From: Flavobacterium sp. ACAM 123
GTDB taxonomy: Bacteria; Bacteroidota; Bacteroidia; Flavobacteriales; Flavobacteriaceae
Assembly: GCF_000264055.1 (NCBI RefSeq)
Contig: NZ_AJXL01000024.1
Span: forward strand, 1 to 42,924
Length of the DNA stretch: 42,924 nt
Reading direction: 5' to 3'
The notes under the pieces are model-generated. The model was not told the origin of the DNA. It did not search any database and worked only from the letters and a program-made list of their open reading frames with translations. The translations under genes and the position numbers were made by a program. Below are positions 23,907-31,589 of this stretch, piece after piece; positions within the stretch are counted from its first letter, which is position 1; every line of letters begins with the position of its first letter.

Positions 23907-25895
23907 CTACTTCTTCAACACCAAGTAAGCCAGTCCAGGATCATTCAATAGTCGTTCCATCTCAGAATGACTAATGTCTTGAACATCCTGCTTAATTTGA
24001 AGATAATTACGCTGTACCGTGGCATTGTCTAACTTTCGAATAATTGGAATTTCTTTATAGTTATCCTGTTCTTTTTTAAGTGCTTGATGGTCATTTAGAA
24101 TTTCGCAATGAAAAGTCTTCAATTCAATTTTGCAGTCGGGATCATCCGCTACCATGCCTACGAACTCACCAGAACTTAGAGAAGAAATATTGGAGGGTGG
24201 CACAGCAGACTCTAATTGTTTAGAACGGCTTATAGAAGTATCTCCGCTATTAATTGAAAGGCTTTCTCTGTCCTGCATAATTTTCCCAAATCGCTCCGAA
24301 AGTTGTTTGGCCGTATCACCAGTAACCTGACCGCTAACAATATTTCCGGTGATGTTCATAATTACATCAGCCTGTTCGCGTCCATACTCTTTACGGAGCT
24401 GGCTGAAGTCTTGAATCCCCAAACACGTGGCGACTTTATTAGATCGTGCGGTGGCAATAAGGCTATCCATATTGTTGAGATAGATTGTTGGGAATTCATC
24501 AAATATTAAACTGCTTTTCTGTTTGCCTTTTTGATTTACTTGTTTGATCAGCCTACTTACATAGAGTGATAAAACAGCCCCATAAATTTGAATTTTCTGA
24601 GGATTATTTCCCATACAGACAATCTTTGGTTCTTCTGGATTATTGATATCCAAAGTAAAATCATTCCCAGATAAAACATAATATAGTTGGGGAGAGGAGA
24701 GGCGTGCCATCGCTACTTTAGCGGAAGCGATCTGACCTTCTAATTGTTCCATTACATCGTTGAGGTAGGCATTGACAAAAGGATTTATTAATACTTCGAC
24801 TTCCTTCTCCGTTCGCAATAGGGTAAAGAGACTGTCATAGTCCGCCTGCATAAGTTCGATTACATGGGGTAGCGTACAAAATTGTCCCTCCTTATATTTT
24901 TTTAAATACCAGATAATAGCGGTTAGAAAATTGATAGGAGATTCCACGAAGAAATCACCCTGACGTTTGATCCATTCTCGGTTGAGTCCCATAAGAATAG
25001 TGCGGGCGGATTCGGCTGCATCTGTAATATCCGTCATAGCAGAAGGATCTAACGGATTGCATCGGTGGGTTCGTGTTAAGTCATCAAAATTGATGATGTA
25101 AAATTTAGGAGCTATAGGATATTCGTGTTTGTGATGCAGCCACGTATTATAAGCTATTCTGGAAAGATCATCGAATTTGAAATCATAGACGAACATCGTA
25201 AACCCTTTACGAATATGTTGGGTAATTACATGCCGAATTACAAAATAGGATTTTCCGGATCCTGGAGACCCTAAAACCATCAAAGCTCGAAAAGGATTGA
25301 TAATATTAATCCAACTGTTTCGTACCTTATCTTTCAAATGATAACGCGCTGGAAGATTGATCGAAAATTCATTTTCGAGTAGGCGTTCTTCCTGTGGGAA
25401 AGTCTCATTTTCTTTGTTGAAGATATCTTTGCTATTCAGTCTGTTTTTAATGATTCGGGAAAGAATAGTACCTCCAGAAAGTATCAATAGAAAACCAATC
25501 GAAGAAATCGAAATGTACAAAATCGTTACTTCCGTTATATTGATTTTGAGTAGTAAGCAAAGCGAACTTAAAAAATAGATTAGCATTCCCGTACTAATGT
25601 AAGCAAAAGCTGTTTTATGATTTAGTTTCTCTTGTTTTCTGCCTTTGGCTCCCAATAAAGAAATGAAAAGAAATCCTAAAGCAAATAATTTTGACTTATG
25701 AAAATTACTAAACAAACCAGCCTTATAAATATTGCCTAAGATCTGGTCGCTAAATGCACTACTCAATTCCCATAATTTGAAAGAGGAGTAACAGTAATAG
25801 TAAAAATGTAATCCTAAAAGTAGGATGCTGATAAGCCGAGTCATATCTAATATTTTCCTCAAGGCTTGGTCGTTTTCTCCAGTTTGCATAGCCAT
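23907..25895 (-). CDS. MobC-type conjugative coupling protein (TraG/VirD4 family)
   Basis: This 662-aa inner-membrane ATPase couples the relaxosome to a transfer channel. The N-terminus has several membrane segments (about 18-34, 70-82, 97-145). Walker A is GSPGSGKS at 209-216, and Walker B appears in KSSLIFDEFPTIYL. NNMDSLIATARSNKV and FGKIMQDRESLSI are typical of the Bacteroidota MobC/TraG group. It follows the relaxase gene by 11 bp. No other type IV secretion genes are in the window, so the element is likely mobilised by a helper element rather than self-transmissible, unless those genes lie elsewhere. Confidence 0.93.
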   Translation of the reverse strand: MAMQTGENDQALRKILDMTRLISILLLGLHFYYYCYSSFKLWELSSAFSDQILGNIYKAGLFSNFHKSKLFALGFLFISLLGAKGRKQEKLNHKTAFAYISTGMLIYFLSSLCLLLKINITEVTILYISISSIGFLLILSGGTILSRIIKNRLNSKDIFNKENETFPQEERLLENEFSINLPARYHLKDKVRNSWINIINPFRALMVLGSPGSGKSYFVIRHVITQHIRKGFTMFVYDFKFDDLSRIAYNTWLHHKHEYPIAPKFYIINFDDLTRTHRCNPLDPSAMTDITDAAESARTILMGLNREWIKRQGDFFVESPINFLTAIIWYLKKYKEGQFCTLPHVIELMQADYDSLFTLLRTEKEVEVLINPFVNAYLNDVMEQLEGQIASAKVAMARLSSPQLYYVLSGNDFTLDINNPEEPKIVCMGNNPQKIQIYGAVLSLYVSRLIKQVNQKGKQKSSLIFDEFPTIYLNNMDSLIATARSNKVATCLGIQDFSQLRKEYGREQADVIMNITGNIVSGQVTGDTAKQLSERFGKIMQDRESLSINSGDTSISRSKQLESAVPPSNISSLSSGEFVGMVADDPDCKIELKTFHCEILNDHQALKKEQDNYKEIPIIRKLDNATVQRNYLQIKQDVQDISHSEMERLLNDPGLAYLVLKK

Positions 25896-25906
25896 AATTT
25901 AATAGT

Positions 25907-27199
25907 TTACTGATTATCAGATTGTCCTTTTCTTTTCTTCTTTTTGCGCTTTCCTTTTAACTGCTTCGGTAAATAATCGGATGCTTGCTCTGGCTGTAGT
26001 AACTGATCCAATACTTTTCCTAAATCGCTAATAGGGAGTACGGTCGAAGTCTCTTTTAAAATAGAATCTTGAGAATCCCATTGACGCTGTCCCTCCCTAG
26101 AGTTTTTAATTTTAAAAGTTGTTTTGTTTAGACTAGCAGATTCTGCTCCGCAACGCTCTTGAATTGCTTTAGCACTGTATTGTTTTCCCAAAGCGCTGCC
26201 ATTAAAAACACATTTAGTTCTATGGTCAACATAGGTGATACCATAAAGTAAACCATCGGTATTCTGACGAAGGACAGTATTGATACCTTCTTTTTCCAAT
26301 CTTTCTAATAGTTCTGGAAGTCTTACTGGTTTATTCCCTAGTAAAATAAAATCTATTGTGTTTTTGCTCCTTAGTTTATGAGGCTTTCGACGCTGTTCGT
26401 TCTGAATGAATTTCTCTTCTAGAAATTTAAGCGTTGGCTTACTGTAAAAGTCACTCGCTTTAATGGGTACTCCCGCCTTATTTCCATTTTGATCTAGAAT
26501 CCGATATAGTAATCCTTTATTGGCAAACACCCTCGAATTTTCGCTGCCTCGATCAGCCATTATATTGTATTGTTGCAAGACTGCATTAAGCTCTGGAAGG
26601 CTGGTGTATTTATATTGGTTTAACACTACATCGAGTACATTAGTAATAGCTCTTTTAGTGGGAGTACGGCCGTATAACACTTTGCTAGCTGCAACTATCT
26701 TGAGTTCATAATCTTGTTTTCTTTTATGACGTTCAGCGGGAACTAAGCCAAAGGAAATTTCTATTTCTTTTCTGGCTATTTCAGACTGGTTTTGACCAAT
26801 GTTTTGGGTATCAATTCTGCTTCCATCTTCCCTCACTTTTATGGAGACGATGTGAATGTGAGGATGTCCCGCATCATGATGCTGATAGACCAAATAAGGT
26901 TGTTGGCCAAAGCCAATTTTCTCCATATAAGTATGCGCAATAGCCATTAGTTTTTCTTTAGATAAAGCTATTTCTGAAGGGTCAAAATTCAGAGAAATGT
27001 GTACGCTATTTCGTGTCACATTTTCGTTTAAGGCAGTTTGTTTTAACATCCGATTCAGCTTTATATTTATTGTCAAATTAGCATCATCAATAGGGTAATT
27101 TCCTGCCCCCATAAATACCGCCACTCCTTCTTTAACTTTGTTTTCATTGTAGTTTAAAATACGATGAATTGAATGTCCTGTTTTGATTACCGTAACCAT
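25907..27199 (-). CDS. MobB-type relaxase
   Basis: This 430-aa conjugative relaxase nicks the transfer origin and covalently binds DNA through a tyrosine. Y17 in HRILNYNENKVKEGVA is the likely nucleophile, and H108, H114 and H116 in YQHHDAGHPHIHIVSI form the metal-binding histidine site. The middle region carries a segment with RTPTKRAITNVLDVVLNQY, typical of this Bacteroidota relaxase group. The C-terminus is very lysine-rich (KGKRKKKKRKGQ). It overlaps mobA by 13 bp, indicating translational coupling. The nicked site is probably the hairpin region upstream of mobA (27590-27856). Confidence 0.94.
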   Translation of the reverse strand: MVTVIKTGHSIHRILNYNENKVKEGVAVFMGAGNYPIDDANLTINIKLNRMLKQTALNENVTRNSVHISLNFDPSEIALSKEKLMAIAHTYMEKIGFGQQPYLVYQHHDAGHPHIHIVSIKVREDGSRIDTQNIGQNQSEIARKEIEISFGLVPAERHKRKQDYELKIVAASKVLYGRTPTKRAITNVLDVVLNQYKYTSLPELNAVLQQYNIMADRGSENSRVFANKGLLYRILDQNGNKAGVPIKASDFYSKPTLKFLEEKFIQNEQRRKPHKLRSKNTIDFILLGNKPVRLPELLERLEKEGINTVLRQNTDGLLYGITYVDHRTKCVFNGSALGKQYSAKAIQERCGAESASLNKTTFKIKNSREGQRQWDSQDSILKETSTVLPISDLGKVLDQLLQPEQASDYLPKQLKGKRKKKKRKGQSDNQ

Positions 27200-27579
27200 A
27201 ATTCTGCAAATTTTTGAATGGATTTTTTAACGTCATCAATCTTATTAAAAAGAATTTTACTTTCCAGTTCATAGCGAATCAACCAACTTTTAAATTCAGG
27301 AATCTGCTGTAGAATATGAAGCTTTTTTACAGCCTGATTAAAGTTATTACCTATTGCATTTAGCTCTTTTCGCAGCTGAATCATTTGCAACATAAAATCA
27401 TCCAACGAAGCGTCTCTGTAGGTAGTTACAATAGGCTTGTCAAAAAGACTTCTGCGTATATAATCACTCAGTTTTCGGCAGGTACTGGCTTTCCATTTTC
27501 GCTCTATTTTGGCATACTCGGCAGCTGTTAAACGCAGCCCAATTATGCGTGTTCGGTTTGAATTTCCTTTTTCCATCAT
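27187..27579 (-). CDS. MobA-type relaxosome accessory protein
   Basis: This 130-aa DNA-binding accessory protein of the mobilisation genes begins with RTRIIGLRLTAAEYAKIERK, a ribbon-helix-helix-like strand and helix. SDYIRRSLF follows, then a helical C-terminal domain with LRKELNAIGNNFNQAVKKLH, a motif shared by the plasmid mobilisation MobC/BmgB-type family. It probably binds the transfer origin and helps the relaxase. It is the first of the three mob genes, with about 280 bp of hairpin-containing DNA before it. The start may be the second of two adjacent ATG codons. Confidence 0.88.
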   Translation of the reverse strand: MMEKGNSNRTRIIGLRLTAAEYAKIERKWKASTCRKLSDYIRRSLFDKPIVTTYRDASLDDFMLQMIQLRKELNAIGNNFNQAVKKLHILQQIPEFKSWLIRYELESKILFNKIDDVKKSIQKFAELWLR

Positions 27580-27856
27580 CTTTCATTTTACTCATTAATT
27601 CAATATTTTTAACTTGTCCTTGCGGAGCTGCAATACTTCATTTCATTGTGTTTAGGCCTTTTTTTGATTTTCAGTTTCACTGCCCACAAGTCCCGAGTGA
27701 TAGGCAGCCAGACTCGGTTGTTTAACAACCGGACATCTGGCCGATTGCAGGAACGTGGCAATCTTTCAGCTACTTATAATGGCCTTCGATCATTAAAATT
27801 GTTTTTAGTAGATTGTATGGGATAGTACTAATTCCCTATGATTAGTGGGATAGTAG
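27580..27856. other. Candidate origin of transfer (oriT) between mobA and the primase gene
   Basis: This 277-bp non-coding stretch lies directly upstream of mobA. It is GC-richer than the flanks at 27620-27760 and contains a two-level hairpin: inner CGGTTGTT-T-AACAACCG (27715-27731) and outer GCCAGA (27707-27712) with TCTGGC (27736-27741). A 9-mer, GGGATAGTA, is repeated near 27819 and 27847. Hairpins next to accessory and relaxase genes are typical of oriT; the nick site is not identified. Confidence 0.5.
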
Positions 27857-28759
27857 CTAACTGTTTTTATGTCTCAAATTATTCTTTTTCAATTTTCCGA
27901 AATTCACTGACCAATCGTTGAGGTCTTTATAATTTCGATAAAGCGTACTTTCATCCTTGTATTTAGTACTCAGAGAAAGTGCACGTTTGGTATAACTTTT
28001 ACCTGTTTCATCCCGGTCAAAATATAGCCGAATGGATTCATGGTTTTCCATAAAAGGGCGTGCTCTTTCGAAAAAAGAAACAGAGTTTAAAATGACAAAA
28101 TCCTGACTATTTTCGGGAAGGTTTTTGGTCATTGCTTTAAAGGATAAATAGTCAAAGAAGCCTTCAAAAACGACTGCCTCATTACTGCCATTTTCGAAGG
28201 TGGTTATTCCCTTTGGTGAAGCTGTTGTTTTGAAATAGGGATTTCTAATTTCGTAGCCTCCCAAATCATTTTTGAAACCAATTCCGTAGTAGGTATTATC
28301 ACTTAAACTGTAGTGAACTTCCTTGCAAAACCGTTGCGCAATTGCAATTGGAATAGTACGCTGTTCGAGATAACGTAATAGCGGATCAGAAGTAAGTGAA
28401 GTAACTTCTAATATTTTAATTTTAGGTTCTTGCTGGACACTATTTTCTAAAGAGGAAAGTATTGGCTGTTGAAGAGAAAGATTACCACTTAAGTTTTTTA
28501 GTAATTCAGGAATGCTACACTTGTAAAATTCGATACCAAAATCAATCAGGTTACCACCTTTTCCAAGGCCGTGGTCATACCAACGATTTAATCTGCGATT
28601 GATTTTAAAAGACGCGTCTTTTTCATCTCTAAATGGCGAAAGGTACCAGTAGTCGTTGTGCCTAATTTTTTCAGGTTCAAAACCCAAAGACTTTAAGTAA
28701 TTAACTAGATCTATTGCTTTGGCTTGCTCTATTGAAAAGTTATTGTTGCTGAAATTCAT
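27857..28759 (-). CDS. Toprim/CHC2-like primase of the mobile element
   Basis: This 300-aa protein resembles DnaG-type primases carried by Bacteroidota mobile elements. The N-terminal part, WYLSPFRDEKDASFKI followed by WYDHGLGKGGNLIDF, matches the CHC2 zinc-finger region but lacks its cysteines. A toprim domain follows: EAVVFEGFFDYLSF with the catalytic Glu, and IRLYFDRDETGKSY with the D-x-D pair. It lies upstream of mobA, with the likely oriT in between. It would prime complementary-strand synthesis after transfer, or replication of an excised circle. The loss of the zinc ligands is normal for this subgroup as far as I know. Confidence 0.88.
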   Translation of the reverse strand: MNFSNNNFSIEQAKAIDLVNYLKSLGFEPEKIRHNDYWYLSPFRDEKDASFKINRRLNRWYDHGLGKGGNLIDFGIEFYKCSIPELLKNLSGNLSLQQPILSSLENSVQQEPKIKILEVTSLTSDPLLRYLEQRTIPIAIAQRFCKEVHYSLSDNTYYGIGFKNDLGGYEIRNPYFKTTASPKGITTFENGSNEAVVFEGFFDYLSFKAMTKNLPENSQDFVILNSVSFFERARPFMENHESIRLYFDRDETGKSYTKRALSLSTKYKDESTLYRNYKDLNDWSVNFGKLKKNNLRHKNS

Positions 28760-28872
28760 ATCATATATTTTATCAGGTTCATAATTCAGATTCCGCTTAC
28801 TAAAGTAAAAAAGCTAAATCCCTTGACCAATCCTCATCATATTTTGACTGGGATAAATTGGAGTAAGCTTCT

Positions 28873-28880
28873 TATTTTTG
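28873..28880 (+). promoter_or_regulatory. Promoter -7 element of the 97-aa gene
   Basis: TATTTTTG matches the Bacteroidota -7 consensus TAnnTTTG, 34 nt before the ATG at 28915. A TTTG lies 26 nt upstream, a little further than usual for the -33 element. Its position between the divergent primase gene and this gene supports it. Confidence 0.5.
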
Positions 28881-28914
28881 GAGTACTGAAATATTAATTT
28901 AAAACGAGAAGATT

Positions 28915-29208
28915 ATGCTAACAACAAATGATGTAGCCCAGGTTTTTGATACGATCCTTAGTATCCCTGGCATGAATGAGCTGGTGAAGATTGATTTGAA
29001 AATCTCCCGTAAAAATGTATTGTTATTAAACCATGTTATTGAACGTGGATTATTGGCTAAAGTAGATAATAAAGCATCAAACTTATTGACCAGTGTTCCA
29101 GAAGAAAATTTGGACGAGTTGAGGTCGTTAGGAGGGGAGTGCTTATTAAAAGCTGGACTGATCGAATTGAGTGAAAAACTAAATGCGTTAAGTGGAACCA
29201 CGAAGTAG
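28915..29208 (+). CDS. Conserved 97-aa hypothetical protein
   Basis: I know similar short proteins in Bacteroidota but no function for them. The sequence TILSIPGMNELVKIDLKISR, then VLLLNHVIERGLL, then LDELRSLGGECLLKAGLIEL is helical and amphipathic, with no signal peptide, cysteine pair or enzyme motif. It has its own promoter-like element (28873-28880) and is divergent from the primase gene. The spacing suggests a single-gene unit: the next gene starts 318 bp downstream. It may belong to the mobile element or mark the host side of its boundary. Confidence 0.7.
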   Translation: MLTTNDVAQVFDTILSIPGMNELVKIDLKISRKNVLLLNHVIERGLLAKVDNKASNLLTSVPEENLDELRSLGGECLLKAGLIELSEKLNALSGTTK

Positions 29209-29525
29209 AATGTATTATTAAATAAAAACTAATAGAATGCCCAATAAGCGGATACTGCGTATTTGGCATTCTTTGTTTTTAATCATTTCCGTTTATAATA
29301 ATAGCTGTTTCGGCTCTTAATTCTATAAATGGCCTGATTTTAAAATGTTTTGGCCTGATTTTTTAAACCATGTTTCCAAAAAAAGGGCTGTAATTTTGGT
29401 AAGTATTTAAGAATGATTGTTTTAAATAAGCGTCAAGACTTTGAAACTTTAAATTCCTTAGACAGAGAAACTTCAAAGTTGTGAATATTTAGAATTCAAT
29501 TGGTTTAACCCAAAAAACAGCAGAT
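29209..29525. other. 317-bp gap upstream of the MauE-like gene, with a 12-bp direct repeat
   Basis: No gene is visible. TGGCCTGATTTT occurs at 29330-29341 and again at 29351-29362, a 21-bp period equal to two helical turns, as for a regulator binding one face of DNA. Closer to the gene, ACTTTGAA (29438-29445) and TTCAAAGT (29472-29479) form an 8-bp inverted repeat. No TAnnTTTG promoter match stands out before the gene at 29526. Confidence 0.55.
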
Positions 29526-31073
29526 ATGAAACTAAGTGCACCAATTAAGAAGGGAATTCTAGAGGTAGTTTGTTTGTTATACATGCTACTGCTTATTTAT
29601 GCGGCGGTAAGTAAACTTTTGGATTTTGAAAACTTTCAGGTACAACTGGGACAATCTCCATTGCTAAGTGCTTTTGCAGGATGGGTATCCTGGGGCGTTC
29701 CAATTGTGGAGCTCGTCATCGCCTTACTTTTGCTTGTTCCAAGATTTCGTCTTGTGGGTCTTTTTGCTGCTTTTAGTTTGCTGGTTATGTTTACGACCTA
29801 TATCATTATCATTTTAAATTTCAGTTCTTTTATTCCTTGTTCCTGTGGTGGGATTTTGGAGAAGATGGGCTGGACGGAGCATCTACTATTTAATATAGGG
29901 TTTTTAGTATTAGCACTTATTGGAATCCGGCTAATTACCCCTTCGAAAACAGTTGAGAATACAGTAAAAATTAAACGCTTTTTTATTACAGTTCTAGGTT
30001 TCTTCGTTTGCAGCATTGGAGTGGTGATTTTACTTTTTGTTTTATCGGAAGATATTGTGCATCATCGAAATAATTTTGTTCGTCGCTTTCCGCATCATCC
30101 AGTTATCAAAACACATGAAATGGATATCAAATTCAACTCGTATTATATAGCCGGAATCGACAATGGAAAAATTTATCTTGGTAATGTTAGTGCTCCTTTG
30201 AATATCCTGGTAATAGATACTGCTTTGCAATTTCAAGAGCGATTTATAATACAGCTTTCCAAAGAAGTCCTGCCTTTTCTAAGGGTTCAAGTTAGAGTAA
30301 AACCCCCTTACTTTTATGTTGTGGATGGGACTATACCTATCATTTTTAAAGGCAATATTAATGACTGGAAAGCTTCAGTGTTAATGTACGGGAAGGTATA
30401 TTTTTCCCTTATAGAACCTACTGATGCAAAAAATTTTGCTTTCCGTGCTGTCAGCAGTACAAAGCATAGAAATGTTTTAGGCACCCTCAAGATTAACGGT
30501 ACTACAGAAGTAAAATTAGCTGATAATTTATTAAAAAAACAAATTGACGGACTCTTTGATACTGACGGGATGCTTTTGTTCAACGAACAGCTGCAGAAAG
30601 TTATTTATACCTACTATTATCGCAATCAGTATTTAATCACAGATTCCCATTTGAACTTAGATTATGTAGGTCATACTATTGATACGACGAGTCGTGCTCG
30701 GATAAAGGTAGCTTATATTAATTCCAAAAAGCAATACAAACTTTCAGCACCACCGCTATTGGTTAATAAAAGCACCTCAACCTATGGTAATTATCTTTTT
30801 GTTAATGCAGGATTAATGGGGCAGTACGAGCCGGAGGAAATGTGGCGTAAGGCTTCTGTAATTGATGTATATGATTTTTTGCACAAACGGTATGACTTCA
30901 GTTTTTATATTGAAGATCAAGAAGGACATAGACTGGAACATTTTGAGGTCAAAGATAATTTAGTAGTTGCATTAATGGGCCATAAGATTATAACCTACCG
31001 ATTGCAAACGAAAGGTTTTGCTCCAAGTAATTTTAAACTATACAAGGGGTTGTCAGATAGTAAAAAGGAATAA
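29526..31073 (+). CDS. MauE/DoxX-like redox-associated membrane protein with a C-terminal extracytoplasmic domain
   Basis: The 515 residues split in two. The first 170 contain about five membrane helices (about 11-31, 50-72, 75-98, 117-136, 148-170) with C105-S-C107 in IPCSCGGIL, the pattern of MauE/DoxX-type proteins linked to disulfide formation. The remaining 345 residues follow the last helix, are hydrophilic, and show repeating beta-strand units (YYIAGIDNGKIYLGN, YGKVYFSLIEP, TYGNYLFVNAG) that could form a propeller-like domain. It lies 79 bp upstream of a four-cysteine exported peptide gene. I infer that it acts on that peptide's disulfides or on its receptor; no direct evidence exists. 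Confidence 0.78.
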   Translation: MKLSAPIKKGILEVVCLLYMLLLIYAAVSKLLDFENFQVQLGQSPLLSAFAGWVSWGVPIVELVIALLLLVPRFRLVGLFAAFSLLVMFTTYIIIILNFSSFIPCSCGGILEKMGWTEHLLFNIGFLVLALIGIRLITPSKTVENTVKIKRFFITVLGFFVCSIGVVILLFVLSEDIVHHRNNFVRRFPHHPVIKTHEMDIKFNSYYIAGIDNGKIYLGNVSAPLNILVIDTALQFQERFIIQLSKEVLPFLRVQVRVKPPYFYVVDGTIPIIFKGNINDWKASVLMYGKVYFSLIEPTDAKNFAFRAVSSTKHRNVLGTLKINGTTEVKLADNLLKKQIDGLFDTDGMLLFNEQLQKVIYTYYYRNQYLITDSHLNLDYVGHTIDTTSRARIKVAYINSKKQYKLSAPPLLVNKSTSTYGNYLFVNAGLMGQYEPEEMWRKASVIDVYDFLHKRYDFSFYIEDQEGHRLEHFEVKDNLVVALMGHKIITYRLQTKGFAPSNFKLYKGLSDSKKE

Positions 31074-31152
31074 AAATATACTGCGCAGTGTCAGGAAGAC
31101 GATCGAAAACCTGTAGAAAAGAGTAGGTCATTAATTTTTAAATTTTATCATT

Positions 31153-31419
31153 ATGAAAACACGTATTGTACAAAAGGCATTGCCTTTTGCAGCTATCGTT
31201 TTAGCGGTAGCAGGGGCTTTTGCAGCCAACATTTCTAGAACAGATGTTAACAGCTTAGCTGATGTTAACGGACGTCTTCCATCTACTTGTGCCGAAACAA
31301 GTGTGATATGTTCCGATATTTTTAACCCTCAAATGTGTACCAGCGGTGCACAACAGTTGTACAAAATCAATGCATCCGGTACAGCTTGTCCACAGGCTCT
31401 TTACAAAAAGGTTCAGTAG
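31153..31419 (+). CDS. Exported four-cysteine peptide, DUF6520-type
   Basis: This 88-aa protein has a Sec-type signal (ALPFAAIVLAVAGAFA, cleavage near A24-A25). The mature peptide of about 64 residues has four cysteines (C46, C53, C62, C79) and no large hydrophobic segment. The start MKTRIVQKALPF and the overall layout match small DUF6520 proteins of Bacteroidota, whose function is unknown. It is cotranscribed with the MauE-like gene and ends in a strong terminator. Even cysteine number and a redox-type membrane neighbour suggest two disulfides. It could be a structural peptide, a signal or a toxin-like product; nothing here decides between these. Confidence 0.8.
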   Translation: MKTRIVQKALPFAAIVLAVAGAFAANISRTDVNSLADVNGRLPSTCAETSVICSDIFNPQMCTSGAQQLYKINASGTACPQALYKKVQ

Positions 31420-31454
31420 GGCTTTGAAAATCATAGTTTAGCTATGGAAAATGG

Positions 31455-31496
31455 CAATGCCGAACTTGAAAATATCAGGTTCGGCATTGTTTTTTT
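31455..31496 (+). terminator. Strong intrinsic terminator after the DUF6520-type gene
   Basis: CAATGCCGAAC (31455-31465) pairs with GTTCGGCATTG (31479-31489), an 11-bp perfect stem with a short inner extension, followed by a run of seven T. It ends the plus-strand MauE-peptide unit. Transcription from the convergent S9 gene ends nearby at 31590. Confidence 0.93.
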
Positions 31497-31589
31497 CTTC
31501 TCCGCTCTTTAGAGCTATGGAGTATTACCTACAGTGGAACGAGTAAGGAAGAGATTAATGTTCAGTACTGAATGATACTGTTTACACTT

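Noticed and set aside
27601..27856. CRISPR array or tRNA in the mobA-primase gap, and elsewhere in the window
   Set aside because: The repeats are single hairpins, not regularly spaced identical repeats, and no cloverleaf with an acceptor stem was found.
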